Assembly (NCBI RefSeq): GCF_022370835.2
Contig: NZ_CP092365.1
Coordinates: 2,170,001 to 2,234,000, forward strand
Reading direction: 5' to 3'
Length of the DNA stretch: 64,000 nucleotides
Origin: Mycolicibacillus parakoreensis
Lineage (GTDB): Bacteria; Actinomycetota; Actinomycetes; Mycobacteriales; Mycobacteriaceae
A program made the translations under genes and the position numbers. Of this stretch, positions 43,356-51,810 are shown piece by piece. Each line of letters opens with the position of its first letter. Positions within the stretch are counted from its first letter, which is position 1. The notes below the pieces were generated by a model. That model was not told the origin of the DNA. It saw only the letters and a list, made by a program, of their open reading frames with translations, and ran no database searches.

Positions 43356-44375
43356 ATGCGAATTCACCTCCAGGTTGAGGGGGCACCGGACAGGGCTGCC
43401 GACAGTGCACGTCAGATCGAACGGCTCGGAGCGGACGGCGCCTTCTCCTTCGAGGGCCAACACGACGTCTTCTTTCCGCTGATCGCCGCCGCGGCCGCGA
43501 CGGATCTGAGCGTGATGACCAACGTGGCGATCGCCGGCCCCCGCAGTCCCCTGCACCTGGCCCATGCCGCCTACGATCTGCAGTGCTACAGCTCCGGCCG
43601 GTTCCGACTGGGCCTGGGATCGCAGATTCGGGTCCATATCGAGAGGCGCTACGGGTCTCAGTGGGGCAAGCCGGCGGCGCGTATGGGCGAGTCGGTCAAT
43701 GCGGTCAAAGCGATCTTCGCCGCCTGGGAGGGCGAGGCGCCGCTGCAGTTCCGCGGCGACTACCACACCCATACCCTGATGCCGCCGAACTTCGACCCCG
43801 GCCCGAACCCGTACCGGCCGCCGCCGGTGCTGATGGGTGCGCTCGGGCCGCTGATGACCCGGACGGCGGCCGAGACCGCCGACGGTCTGCTGGTCATGCC
43901 GTTCAACAGCGCACGCCACTTCGCCGACCGCACGGTACCGGCACTGAACGCCGGTTTGGACAGATCCGGCCGCAGCCTGGCGGACTTCGACGTCATCGCC
44001 CAAGCGATGCTCGCCGTGGGGCGTTCTGAAAAAGAGCTCACCGACGCGATCGCGAAAGTGGCGTTCCTGATCGCGTTCTACGCGTCGACGCCCAACTACC
44101 GCCCGGTGTTGGAGGTCGAGGGTTTGGAGCACCTGCAACCGCGGCTCAACGCGCTGTCCAAAAACGGTGACTACCAGGCCATGGCGGAGCTCATAGACGA
44201 AGAGATCGTGCGAACATACGGCATCGTCGGGACCCCGCAGCAGTGCGCCGACCAGATCTATGAGCGCTACGGCAGCCATGCCTCCGAGGTCTGCTGCTAT
44301 TTCCCGGGGTATGACCCTGCCCCCGAGGACCTCGCCGAGTTGACCGCCGCCCTGCATCGGCTTCCGCCCCCGTGA
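43356..44375 (+). CDS. LLM-class F420-dependent oxidoreductase
   Basis: A 339-residue luciferase-like oxidoreductase. Seen: IERLGADGAFSFEGQHDVFFPLIAAA, LSVMTNVAIAGPRSPLHLAHAAYDLQ, SSGRFRLGLGSQIRVHIERRYG and IAFYASTPNYRPVLEVEGLEHLQPRL. It is the closest in-window relative of the protein at 8545-9639. Start at ATG 43356 with ATGAGG-type ribosome site; the longer frame upstream is not supported. Its stop overlaps the GTG of a small SMP-30 remnant by 4 bp. Confidence 0.88.
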   Translation: MRIHLQVEGAPDRAADSARQIERLGADGAFSFEGQHDVFFPLIAAAAATDLSVMTNVAIAGPRSPLHLAHAAYDLQCYSSGRFRLGLGSQIRVHIERRYGSQWGKPAARMGESVNAVKAIFAAWEGEAPLQFRGDYHTHTLMPPNFDPGPNPYRPPPVLMGALGPLMTRTAAETADGLLVMPFNSARHFADRTVPALNAGLDRSGRSLADFDVIAQAMLAVGRSEKELTDAIAKVAFLIAFYASTPNYRPVLEVEGLEHLQPRLNALSKNGDYQAMAELIDEEIVRTYGIVGTPQQCADQIYERYGSHASEVCCYFPGYDPAPEDLAELTAALHRLPPP

Positions 44376-44635
44376 CTGCAGCGACACGCGCCGCGAGTCT
44401 GCGACAACTCTGCGCTGCGGACCAGCTGAGCCGGGCGTCCAGGCCGACGTTGTGCTCGTTCGACGGCGGCTGGCCCGACGGCATGGCGGTCGGTGTGAAC
44501 GGCGACATCTGGGTGGCCCTGACCGGTGGTGACCGGCTCGATCACCTCAGCGCGCACGGAACACCCGGGTCATGCTCTAGCTCACGCCCGTTCGGGGCCG
44601 CGATACCTACGCCAGTTTCACCGACATCCTCTTGA
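44372..44635 (+). pseudogene. Truncated SMP-30/gluconolactonase remnant
   Basis: An 87-codon frame opening with GTG, overlapping the LLM stop by 4 bp. Residues about 29-72 (FDGGWPDGMAVGVNGDIWVA, then LTGGDRLDHLSAHGTPG) match the C-terminal propeller blade of SMP-30 lactonases, including the metal aspartate of PDG. Everything before and after is missing, and the 3' end runs into the opposed P450 gene. This is best read as the leftover of a once complete lactonase gene following the LLM gene; the intact homologue is at 20476-21360. Confidence 0.6.
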
Positions 44636-45887
44636 TGCCGTGGATCACGTTGCTGTGCAGATACTCCGGGGCGCCGACCTCGACTGCGGGCAGACGGGTG
44701 AGGAGTTCGTGGAAAAGGTGCCGAAGCTCCATGCGGGCCACATGCACCCCGAGGCAGAAGTGGGCACCGCCGCCGCCGAAGCCCAGATGGTGGTTCGGCG
44801 ATCGTCGGATGTCGAACTCGTGGGGCCGGTCGAACACCGACTCGTCACGGTTGGCAGAACAGTAGAAAAGGGCCACCTTCTCTCCGGCACGGATGGGCGT
44901 GCCGGCCAGTTCGGTATCCACCACCGCATGCCGAGCAAAGTTCAGAACCGGTGTCGCCCAGCGGACGAACTCCTCGACGGCCGGTCCGATCCGGCCATCG
45001 AAATCCTCGAGCAACCACGCCCGTTGGTCGGGGTGCGCCGCGAGTGCGGCGAAAGCGTGCGAGATGGTCTGTTTGGTGGTGTCATTGCCCGCCGATGAAA
45101 GCAACACGGTCAATGCTCCGACCTCGTCGTCGGACAGTCGGTGACCGTCGACCTCCGCGTTGACGATGTTGGTCATCAGGTCTTCTCGGGGCACCTCGCG
45201 ACGGTGCCGCGCCAGATCGATACCCGCGTCGGTCAGAACACCGAGCTGCGTCAAGGCGTGGGTCGCCTGCTCTTCGAAACTCGAATAATCCTCGTCGGTG
45301 GCGCTGAACAGGCTTTCCACCGCGTACGCCACGGCTTCCTGGTTCTCTCGCGCGATACCGATCATGTCGCAGATGGTCCGCATCGGAAGTTTCGCCGAGC
45401 ATTGGGCGACAAAATCAACTTCCTGGTTGTCGTGCAGTTGCGTGACCAGGTTGTCGACGATCTCCGCCGCGTTGTTCTGAACCTGCCGGTCGATGAGCCG
45501 GATCTGCCTCGGCGTGAAGGCCGAGCTGATCAACTTTCGGTATCGGGTGTGCTCGGGGGGATCCATCGTCAGCAGGAAGCTGGCGGCACGCTGCACTTCG
45601 ACGGGCATGGGATCGACGCTGATTCCCCTGCCCGAGCAGAAGATGTCGTTGTTCAGGCTGACGTATTTGACGTCCTCGTGGCGCGTCACCGCCCAGTATC
45701 CGGGCTCCTCGTGCGGAAAGACCGACGACGCGGGCGGGTGCCAGCTCACCCCGGGCTCGGCACGCAGCTTCGCGAAGGTGGCGTCGCGGGTTGCGAAGTC
45801 TGCCGTCCAGAACTCCTGGGCGGATAGGTTCAGCGGGTGGAAGGCGCGCACCGCCTCCGACCGATTGCCCAAGTCAGTCACCGGCAC
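44607..45887 (-). CDS. Cytochrome P450
   Basis: A 426-residue P450 duplicated from, or ancestral to, the one at 34191-35462. Seen: MDPPEHTRYRKLISSAFTPRQ, I-helix SSAGNDTTKQTI, EEFVRWATPVL, heme loop FGGGGAHFCLGVHVARME with the cysteine at about 378, and YLHSNVIHGIKRM at the end. The 210-bp upstream gap to the TetR gene holds no gene, only a TAAAAC half-site at 46001. It converges on the SMP-30 remnant. Confidence 0.93.
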   Translation of the reverse strand: MPVTDLGNRSEAVRAFHPLNLSAQEFWTADFATRDATFAKLRAEPGVSWHPPASSVFPHEEPGYWAVTRHEDVKYVSLNNDIFCSGRGISVDPMPVEVQRAASFLLTMDPPEHTRYRKLISSAFTPRQIRLIDRQVQNNAAEIVDNLVTQLHDNQEVDFVAQCSAKLPMRTICDMIGIARENQEAVAYAVESLFSATDEDYSSFEEQATHALTQLGVLTDAGIDLARHRREVPREDLMTNIVNAEVDGHRLSDDEVGALTVLLSSAGNDTTKQTISHAFAALAAHPDQRAWLLEDFDGRIGPAVEEFVRWATPVLNFARHAVVDTELAGTPIRAGEKVALFYCSANRDESVFDRPHEFDIRRSPNHHLGFGGGGAHFCLGVHVARMELRHLFHELLTRLPAVEVGAPEYLHSNVIHGIKRMSVKLA

Positions 45888-46097
45888 CTCGAATTCATGT
45901 TGGCCGTAGGGCTCAGAGGCGCCGCGCCGCCGTCTGATTCAGTGGCGAAGACTCCCTGCTGCGCGCCAGCGCGGCATGCATCCCGCCACACTCGATGATT
46001 TAAAACTACGTTGTCTTCGTATCACGGTGCGACTCGGATCACAAGGGTGCGACGCCTCCGCGCCGACCGGAATATCGCACGCTACGGTGCGCGGCCG

Positions 46098-46730
46098 TCA
46101 CGCCGACGTGCTCCGCCGAACCCGCAGAAACGCACGGTCAATCACACCGGCCGGGTCTTCACATCCCGCGTCCACATCGGCACGGACGCCGGCGAGGATC
46201 CACCGAATGGAGATCAGGAAATTCTTCTCGGTCCGGCGCGCTTCGGCGTGCGACGGCCCGGAGAGCTTGGGCTCGCGCTGTGCGCGTACCTCCATCACCG
46301 AATGATTGATCGTCAGGTTCACCAGCGCCCGTGCGCACTCGGCCGCTACCGCCCTGGGGATCCCCTCGCGTAGCGCCGCATTCATCAGTGCCGAAACATA
46401 GTTCATGACAGCCGCTTGATCGTCGACGGTCATCAACTCGGTCAGAAATGGATGCGCAAGTAGGGCTTGGTGCAGTCCCAGACACCAGTGCGTGGCTGTG
46501 GTTTCCCAGTCCTGGTACTCGTGGAACTCCAGTCGCAGTTCGGCGAAGTGACGCGCGACGAGGGCGCGGATCAACTCATCGCGACTGCCGACCTGTTGAT
46601 ACAGCGTGCGGGTGGAAATGCCCAGTACGGCGGCAACCCGTCTGGTCGTCAACGCCTCTGCGCCCTCAGCGTCCAACAGTGCCAGTGATCGCTCGAGAAT
46701 GACCTCGACGGGCATCAGGGGCTTGGCCAT
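46098..46730 (-). CDS. TetR-family transcriptional regulator (local)
   Basis: A 210-residue regulator. N-terminal helix-turn-helix at about residues 8-55: VILERSLALLDAEGAEALTTRRVAAVLGISTRTLYQQVGSRDELI. The C-terminal half resembles TetR ligand domains without further identity. It is divergent from the enoyl-CoA hydratase gene; the 150-bp gap contains a perfect 21-bp palindrome. It probably controls itself, the hydratase-SDR pair and perhaps the LLM and P450 genes nearby (inference). Confidence 0.88.
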   Translation of the reverse strand: MAKPLMPVEVILERSLALLDAEGAEALTTRRVAAVLGISTRTLYQQVGSRDELIRALVARHFAELRLEFHEYQDWETTATHWCLGLHQALLAHPFLTELMTVDDQAAVMNYVSALMNAALREGIPRAVAAECARALVNLTINHSVMEVRAQREPKLSGPSHAEARRTEKNFLISIRWILAGVRADVDAGCEDPAGVIDRAFLRVRRSTSA

Positions 46731-46793
46731 GAGTTCATGTTACAAGTGCCCCAACGAAGCTGACTCGCTCTTGCGACCGCCCCCGAACCCTGG

Positions 46794-46814
46794 TAAAACA
46801 TCAATGATGTTTTA
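46794..46814. promoter_or_regulatory. Perfect 21-bp palindromic operator of the local TetR
   Basis: TAAAACATCA - A - TGATGTTTTA is fully symmetric. It lies 64 bp upstream of the TetR ATG and 67 bp upstream of the hydratase ATG, in the centre of the divergent gap. The AT-rich core contrasts with the GC-rich surroundings. Confidence 0.75.
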
Positions 46815-46880
46815 TTTTCTCGCGCCCGTCCCCCACCCCGGTCGACCGACGGCGCCGGCCGACAGCGAAGTGCGACGACG

Positions 46881-47630
46881 ATGAGGGGCCACCTTCACGT
46901 CGAGGACCGCGGCGGGGTCCGCATCCTCACCATCGACCGTCCCGAGTCGAGGAACGCCCTCAATGGGCCGCTGCGCAGCGCGTTGCGTGCGGCGCTCACC
47001 GACGCGGACCGAAACGACGCGGTCCGGGCGCTCGTCCTCACGGGTTCCGATCCGGTGTTCAGCGCCGGGGTGGATTTCAAGGACTTGGAGCCCGAACCCG
47101 GTGAGACCGACGGACCGCTGGCCGCCACCGTCGCTGCCGTGCTGCGGTCGATACGCACACCGGTGATCTGTGCGATCAACGGCGCCTGCGTATCCGGGGC
47201 GTTGGAGATCGCATTGAGTTGTTCGTTCATCGTGGCGTCCGATCGTGCTCGCTTCGCCGATACCCACGCCCTACTCGGTGTGGTGCCGACCTGGGGCATG
47301 ACCGCACTGCTGCCTCGTGCCGTCGGTGTGCGCAAGGCACGCGAGATGTCGATCACCGGAGCGTTCGTGGACGCCTCCGAGGCGTTGCGCTTGGGGTTGG
47401 TGAATCACGTCGTGGCGCACCACGAACTGATGTCGGTTGCTGTCGGTCTCGCGATCGCCGTGCCGCAGACTGCGACGATCGCCGAAGTGCTCGGTCTGTA
47501 TGCGCGCGGTGAAGATCTCTCGCTGGCCGGCGCCCTGACCGCCGAAGCCGCACACAGCGTCGGGCGCAGCTACGACCTGGCGGCCTTGACCGCCGCCGGT
47601 CACGCCACGGCAGCGCGGAACCGCTCATGA
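46881..47630 (+). CDS. Enoyl-CoA hydratase/isomerase family protein
   Basis: A 249-residue crotonase. Seen: LTIDRPESRNALNGPL, oxyanion loop FSAGVDFKDL, NGACVSGALEIALSCSFIVAS and FADTHALLGVVPTWGM. The first catalytic glutamate (GALE) is present, and the second position is histidine (THALLG), a variant found in many mycobacterial crotonases. No good ribosome site is visible before the ATG. It overlaps the downstream SDR by 4 bp. Confidence 0.9.
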   Translation: MRGHLHVEDRGGVRILTIDRPESRNALNGPLRSALRAALTDADRNDAVRALVLTGSDPVFSAGVDFKDLEPEPGETDGPLAATVAAVLRSIRTPVICAINGACVSGALEIALSCSFIVASDRARFADTHALLGVVPTWGMTALLPRAVGVRKAREMSITGAFVDASEALRLGLVNHVVAHHELMSVAVGLAIAVPQTATIAEVLGLYARGEDLSLAGALTAEAAHSVGRSYDLAALTAAGHATAARNRS

Positions 47631-48454
47631 CGAGACGTTTTGCCGGACGCCGTGCGGTGGTCACCGGAGCCAGTCGGGGTATCGGCGCGGGGATCGCCGA
47701 ACGCCTCGCGGCAGAGGGTGCGGACGTCGTGCTGGTGGCTCGCACCTTGGATGCCGGCGACGACATGCCCGGCAGCCTGCGAGACACCCAGAGAGTCTGC
47801 GAAAAATACGGAACCCGCGTCGGTCATGTCGTCGCCGACCTCACCGATGACGAGGCCCGCGCCCGGGTGGTTCCCAGCGCGGTCGAGACCCTGGGTGGCC
47901 CTGTCGACATCCTCGTCAACAACGCGGCGGCCGCTGTGGCCGCCGACATCACCGAGGTCACCGCACGGCAGCAGCGGATCGCGTTGGAGTGCAATGCTAT
48001 CGCGCCGTTGTGCCTGGCTCAGGCGGTGATCCCCGGTATGCGGGAGGCGGGGGCAGGCTGGATCGTCAATCTCACCAGTGCGGGCGCCAACCTGCATGCC
48101 GGTCCCCCGTTCTACCTCGGACCGCAGGGGTCAGCGATGGAGCTCTACGGTACGACGAAGGCCGCACTCAACCGGATCACCAGCGGGCTCGCCGGCGATG
48201 TGTATGGCACCGGAATCCGGGTCAACGCAGTCGGACCCCGGGTGGCGGTGATGAGCGAGGGGATGAAGGCCATCATCGGCGACCAACTGCCCGCGGAGTT
48301 GTTCGAGTCGAAGCGCGAGATCGTGGAGGCTGTTGTGGCACTGTGCGACTGCCCGGCCGATCTGACCGGACAAGTCCTGGTCAGCCTGGACCTCATCGCC
48401 GATCGGGGCCTGACGGTTCGTGAGCTCGACGGAACCGCTCCGGCTCCTCGATGA
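47627..48454 (+). CDS. Short-chain dehydrogenase/reductase
   Basis: A 275-residue SDR. Seen: VVTGASRGIGAGIAERLAAEGADVVLVART, ILVNNAAAAVAADI, NLTSAGANLHAGPP, YGTTKAALNRI with the catalytic tyrosine and lysine, and VGPRVAVMSEGM. The loop between the serine and tyrosine is longer than usual, about 25 residues. ATGA overlap with the hydratase indicates a coupled operon. It converges on another SDR gene. Confidence 0.9.
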   Translation: MTRRFAGRRAVVTGASRGIGAGIAERLAAEGADVVLVARTLDAGDDMPGSLRDTQRVCEKYGTRVGHVVADLTDDEARARVVPSAVETLGGPVDILVNNAAAAVAADITEVTARQQRIALECNAIAPLCLAQAVIPGMREAGAGWIVNLTSAGANLHAGPPFYLGPQGSAMELYGTTKAALNRITSGLAGDVYGTGIRVNAVGPRVAVMSEGMKAIIGDQLPAELFESKREIVEAVVALCDCPADLTGQVLVSLDLIADRGLTVRELDGTAPAPR

Positions 48455-48493
48455 GAACCCTCACGTCATCGACCCCGTCGTCGCGCATCCTCG

Positions 48494-49327
48494 CTACTCG
48501 GCCGCGGCGGCCACCCGGGCGCGTTCGTGCAGCGAGGCGACCACGCCGCCGTCGTTGAGGATGTCGGTGCCCGTCAGATACCCCGCCCGCTCGCTCGCGC
48601 AGAAGGCGAACAGCTCGGCCATCTCCTCGGGCCGGCCCCACCGCGGGACCGCGGCGTCGGCGACCAGCGCGCCGGCACCGCCCTCGGCCTCCAACCGGCC
48701 CATCTCGGTGTCGACCGACCCCGGTGACACCGACACGATGCGTTGCCCGCGGGTGGTGAACCGTTCGGCCTGCGCGCTGCTGTACCAGCGGACGAACGCC
48801 TTGCTCACCGCGTAGGCGAACCCCGAGCGCGTCTGCTGCGGGAAGTCCGCGCAGAACGCGCTCATCGCCTCCAAGAAGGCGTGATCGTCCTGCAGCGCCA
48901 GGGGGAACCGTCCCGTCGGGATCATCTCGGGGGGCACCAGGTGCGCGGCCATCGACGCCACGTTGACGATCGCGGCCCCCTCCGGGGCGACGTCGTGGAA
49001 GGCCTCGTTGACGTAGAGGGTGCCGATGGCGTTGGTGCGCATGATGTAGTCGGCGTCGCCCATGTTCGGGCTCACCCCCGCGGCGTGGATCACCGAGGCG
49101 AGGGGTCCGTGGGCGGCGGCGGCCTCGAAGAGCGCCCCGACCGCCTGTCGGTCGGTGACATCACAGGTGAGCGCGCTGACCTCGATGCCGAGGTCGGCGA
49201 GTTCGGCGACCGCGTTGTCGAGCCGGTCCTCTCTGATGTCGCCGAGCACCACGGGGCGGTCGCGACCGATGATCTCAGCTGTCGCGCGCCCCATGCCGCC
49301 GGCGCCACCGGTGATGATCGATACCAT
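48494..49327 (-). CDS. Short-chain dehydrogenase/reductase
   Basis: A 277-residue SDR. Seen: ITGGAGGMGRATAEII, LTCDVTD, VIHAAGVSPNMGD, NVASMAAHLVPPEMIP, a long insertion before FAYAVSKAFVRWY, SPGSVDTEMG and DILNDGGVVAS. The insertion between the catalytic serine and tyrosine resembles the 3-alpha-hydroxysteroid dehydrogenase subgroup, as for the SDR at 33368. It is the last of a minus-strand series with the LLM and aldehyde dehydrogenase upstream. Confidence 0.9.
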   Translation of the reverse strand: MVSIITGGAGGMGRATAEIIGRDRPVVLGDIREDRLDNAVAELADLGIEVSALTCDVTDRQAVGALFEAAAAHGPLASVIHAAGVSPNMGDADYIMRTNAIGTLYVNEAFHDVAPEGAAIVNVASMAAHLVPPEMIPTGRFPLALQDDHAFLEAMSAFCADFPQQTRSGFAYAVSKAFVRWYSSAQAERFTTRGQRIVSVSPGSVDTEMGRLEAEGGAGALVADAAVPRWGRPEEMAELFAFCASERAGYLTGTDILNDGGVVASLHERARVAAAAE

Positions 49328-49354
49328 CGGGGTCTCCTTTTCGTCGAATCTCAG

Positions 49355-50227
49355 CTACGTCCCGGGTGTCGTTGCCCCGGTGGATCCGCCCCCACCCGCC
49401 GCGATCACGTCTGCGCCGAATTCGGCGATCGACTCGGGTGCGGCGAAGTCGGAGAACCACACGTAGAACCGTTGCGCACCCTGGCGGCGCAACACCGCAA
49501 AGTAGTCGATGAGTTCATCGGCGCGACCGCAGACCAGCCCGGCACCGAGGCGGCCGAAGCGTCGGCGGGCCGCCGTGACGACGGTGTCGGCATCGGCGCC
49601 CGCGCCGATGAAACCCACCATCTGCTGCACCGAGACGTGCGCGGGCCCGACCGCCGGTGCGAGGTCGGGCAGCGCGCCGACGTCGGGTGCCGGCAGGTTC
49701 CACCAGTCGGCGTGCCGGCGAACCAGATCCAGCATTCGCCGGCCTCGCCCGCCCAGCACCAACGGGATCGGGTGACTCGGCCGGGGATGTTGGCCGTCTG
49801 CGTCGGCCGACCAGTAACGGCGCACCGCGGCGACCGTCTGCTCGAGTTCGGTGACCCGCTGGCCGGCCGTGGCGGTGCCGAGCCCGAATCGGGCGAGTTC
49901 GTCGGGCATCGATCCGGAACCGAGGCCCAGCTCGAAGCGGCCACCGGAGGCCTCCGACAGGGTCACCGCCTGCTTGGCCAGCACGGCGGCATGACGGAAG
50001 GCGTCGCAGAGCACGAGGTGGCCGATGCGCAGCCGGTCGGTGTGCGCGGCGACCCAGGTGGCGGTCGTCATGGCCTCCCAGATCGGGGCGTCGGGGGCCA
50101 TCGGGGTCTCGAGGTGGTCGATGAACGCCACCCCGGTGAAATTGCTCGCCTCCGCGGTGCGCGCCCGCACGACGATCTCGTCGATACTGAGCCGACTCTG
50201 CGGCAGGAACAAAAACCACTCGACCAT
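49355..50227 (-). CDS. LLM-class F420-dependent oxidoreductase
   Basis: A 290-residue luciferase-like oxidoreductase. Seen: EWFLFLPQSRLSIDEIVVRARTAEASNFTGVAFIDHL, DRLRIGHLVLCDAFRHAAVLAKQAVTLSEASGGRFELGLGSGSMPDEL and IPLVLGGRGRRMLDLVRRHADWWNLP. Start preferred at ATG 50225-50227 because the family begins with this strand; a GTG four codons upstream is possible. It lies 17 bp after the aldehyde dehydrogenase stop, so the two are co-transcribed. Confidence 0.87.
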   Translation of the reverse strand: MVEWFLFLPQSRLSIDEIVVRARTAEASNFTGVAFIDHLETPMAPDAPIWEAMTTATWVAAHTDRLRIGHLVLCDAFRHAAVLAKQAVTLSEASGGRFELGLGSGSMPDELARFGLGTATAGQRVTELEQTVAAVRRYWSADADGQHPRPSHPIPLVLGGRGRRMLDLVRRHADWWNLPAPDVGALPDLAPAVGPAHVSVQQMVGFIGAGADADTVVTAARRRFGRLGAGLVCGRADELIDYFAVLRRQGAQRFYVWFSDFAAPESIAEFGADVIAAGGGGSTGATTPGT

Positions 50228-50244
50228 CGCCGGGCCCACTCAGC

Positions 50245-51702
50245 TCACAGCTGCGCCCAGATCGACTTCGTTTTGAGATACCCGTCGATGCCTTCGTAGC
50301 CGAATTCGTGGCCGAGACCGGACTGCTTGTAGCCGCCGAACGGCACGTTGTGGTCGAAGACCAACTGGCAGTTCAGCGTCACGGTGCCGGCCTGCAGTCG
50401 TTTACCCAGGTTGTGGGCGCGGGCCAAGTCGGTCGTCCAGGCGGTGGCCGCCAGACCGTAGCTGGTGTCGTTGGCCATCGCCACGGCTTCGTCGTCGTCG
50501 TCGAACGGCAGGATGGTGACGACCGGCCCGAAGATCTCCTCCTTGTACAGGCGGCTGGTGGCCGGGTCGACATTGGTCAGCACGGTCGGCTTGACGAAGT
50601 ACCCCTTGCGGTCCACCCGGTAGCCGCCCGAGACGACCTCGACGCCGTCACGCTTGCCCTGCTCGATGTAGCCCATGACGCGCTCGAGCTGCTTGGCGCT
50701 GACCAGGGGACTGATCATCGCGCCCTCGTCCTTGGGGCCGCCGAGCACCAGGTTCTCGCCGATCATCGCGATACCCTCCACGACGCGCTCGTAGACGCTG
50801 CGTTGCACGAAGATTCGCGACCCGCAGACGCAGCCCTGCCCCGAATGCACGAAGATGCCCATCGCGGCCATCATGATCGCCATGTCCAGATCGGCGTCTT
50901 CATAGATCAGCACCGGGGACTTGCCGCCGAGCTCGAGGGTGACCTTCTTCAGGTCGTCGGCGGAGTTGCGCATGATCTCCTTGCCGACGTCGGTCGAGCC
51001 GGTGAAGGCGACCTTCTCCACGTCGGGGTGGGCGGTGATCGCCGCCCCGGCGGTGGCCCCGTAACCGATCACGAAGTTGGTGACCCCGTCGGGGACACCG
51101 GCTTGGGCGATCAACCGCTCCAGCAGGACCGCCGACAGCGGGGTCTCCTCGGCCGGTTTGACCACGCTGGAACACCCCGCCGCCAGCGCCGGGGCCACCT
51201 TGGCGCACGCATTGAACAGCGGACCGTTCCACGGGTAGATCAGGCCCACCACGCCGTAGGGCTCCTTGACGGTGTAGGCGTGCATGTTGGCGTAGGTGTT
51301 GTTGACCCCGCCCTCCATCTGCACCTGGTAGCTGTTGCCGTTGAGTTTGGTGCACCAGCCCGCGTAATACCGGTAGAACTCCGCACAGGTGGACACGATC
51401 ATCTCGGCCTGGGCGGGCGGCATTCCGGAGTCCAGCGATTCCAGTTCGGCGAACTCCTCGGCGTGTTCGTCGATGAGATCACCGAGGCGCCACAGCACCT
51501 TCGCGCGCTGACGTGCCGGGATGTCGGTCCAGACCCCGGACTGGTAGGCCGTTTTGGCGCGGGCGACCGCGGCGTCGACGGCCTCCGGGCCGGCGTCGCG
51601 GAACTCGGTGATCCGGTCCTCGGTGGCCGGATCGATCACCGCGATCACCTCGCCGGTGCCGGGGCGCGTCGCCAGTTCGTCGATGACCGACTGCAGTGCC
51701 AT
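50245..51702 (-). CDS. Aldehyde dehydrogenase
   Basis: A 485-residue NAD-dependent aldehyde dehydrogenase. Seen: GLIYPWNGPLFNACAKVAPALAAGCSSVVKPAEETPLSA, VAFTGSTDVGKEIM, glutamate in VTLELGGKSPVLI, cysteine in HSGQGCVCGSRIFV, EEIFGPVVTILPF and PFGGYKQSGLGHEFG. It heads the minus-strand group with the LLM and SDR genes. The 108-bp gap upstream, after the amidohydrolase stop, has no island operator. Confidence 0.93.
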   Translation of the reverse strand: MALQSVIDELATRPGTGEVIAVIDPATEDRITEFRDAGPEAVDAAVARAKTAYQSGVWTDIPARQRAKVLWRLGDLIDEHAEEFAELESLDSGMPPAQAEMIVSTCAEFYRYYAGWCTKLNGNSYQVQMEGGVNNTYANMHAYTVKEPYGVVGLIYPWNGPLFNACAKVAPALAAGCSSVVKPAEETPLSAVLLERLIAQAGVPDGVTNFVIGYGATAGAAITAHPDVEKVAFTGSTDVGKEIMRNSADDLKKVTLELGGKSPVLIYEDADLDMAIMMAAMGIFVHSGQGCVCGSRIFVQRSVYERVVEGIAMIGENLVLGGPKDEGAMISPLVSAKQLERVMGYIEQGKRDGVEVVSGGYRVDRKGYFVKPTVLTNVDPATSRLYKEEIFGPVVTILPFDDDDEAVAMANDTSYGLAATAWTTDLARAHNLGKRLQAGTVTLNCQLVFDHNVPFGGYKQSGLGHEFGYEGIDGYLKTKSIWAQL

Positions 51703-51810
51703 GGGGGATCCTTCGGGTCGAAGCGACGCAGGGTGCTGTGCACCTGCTTAGCATCCGGCGCGCTCGGCGGTCAAGGCACGCGGTGTGTGACCTGCCGCCA
51801 CGGCGCCCGG

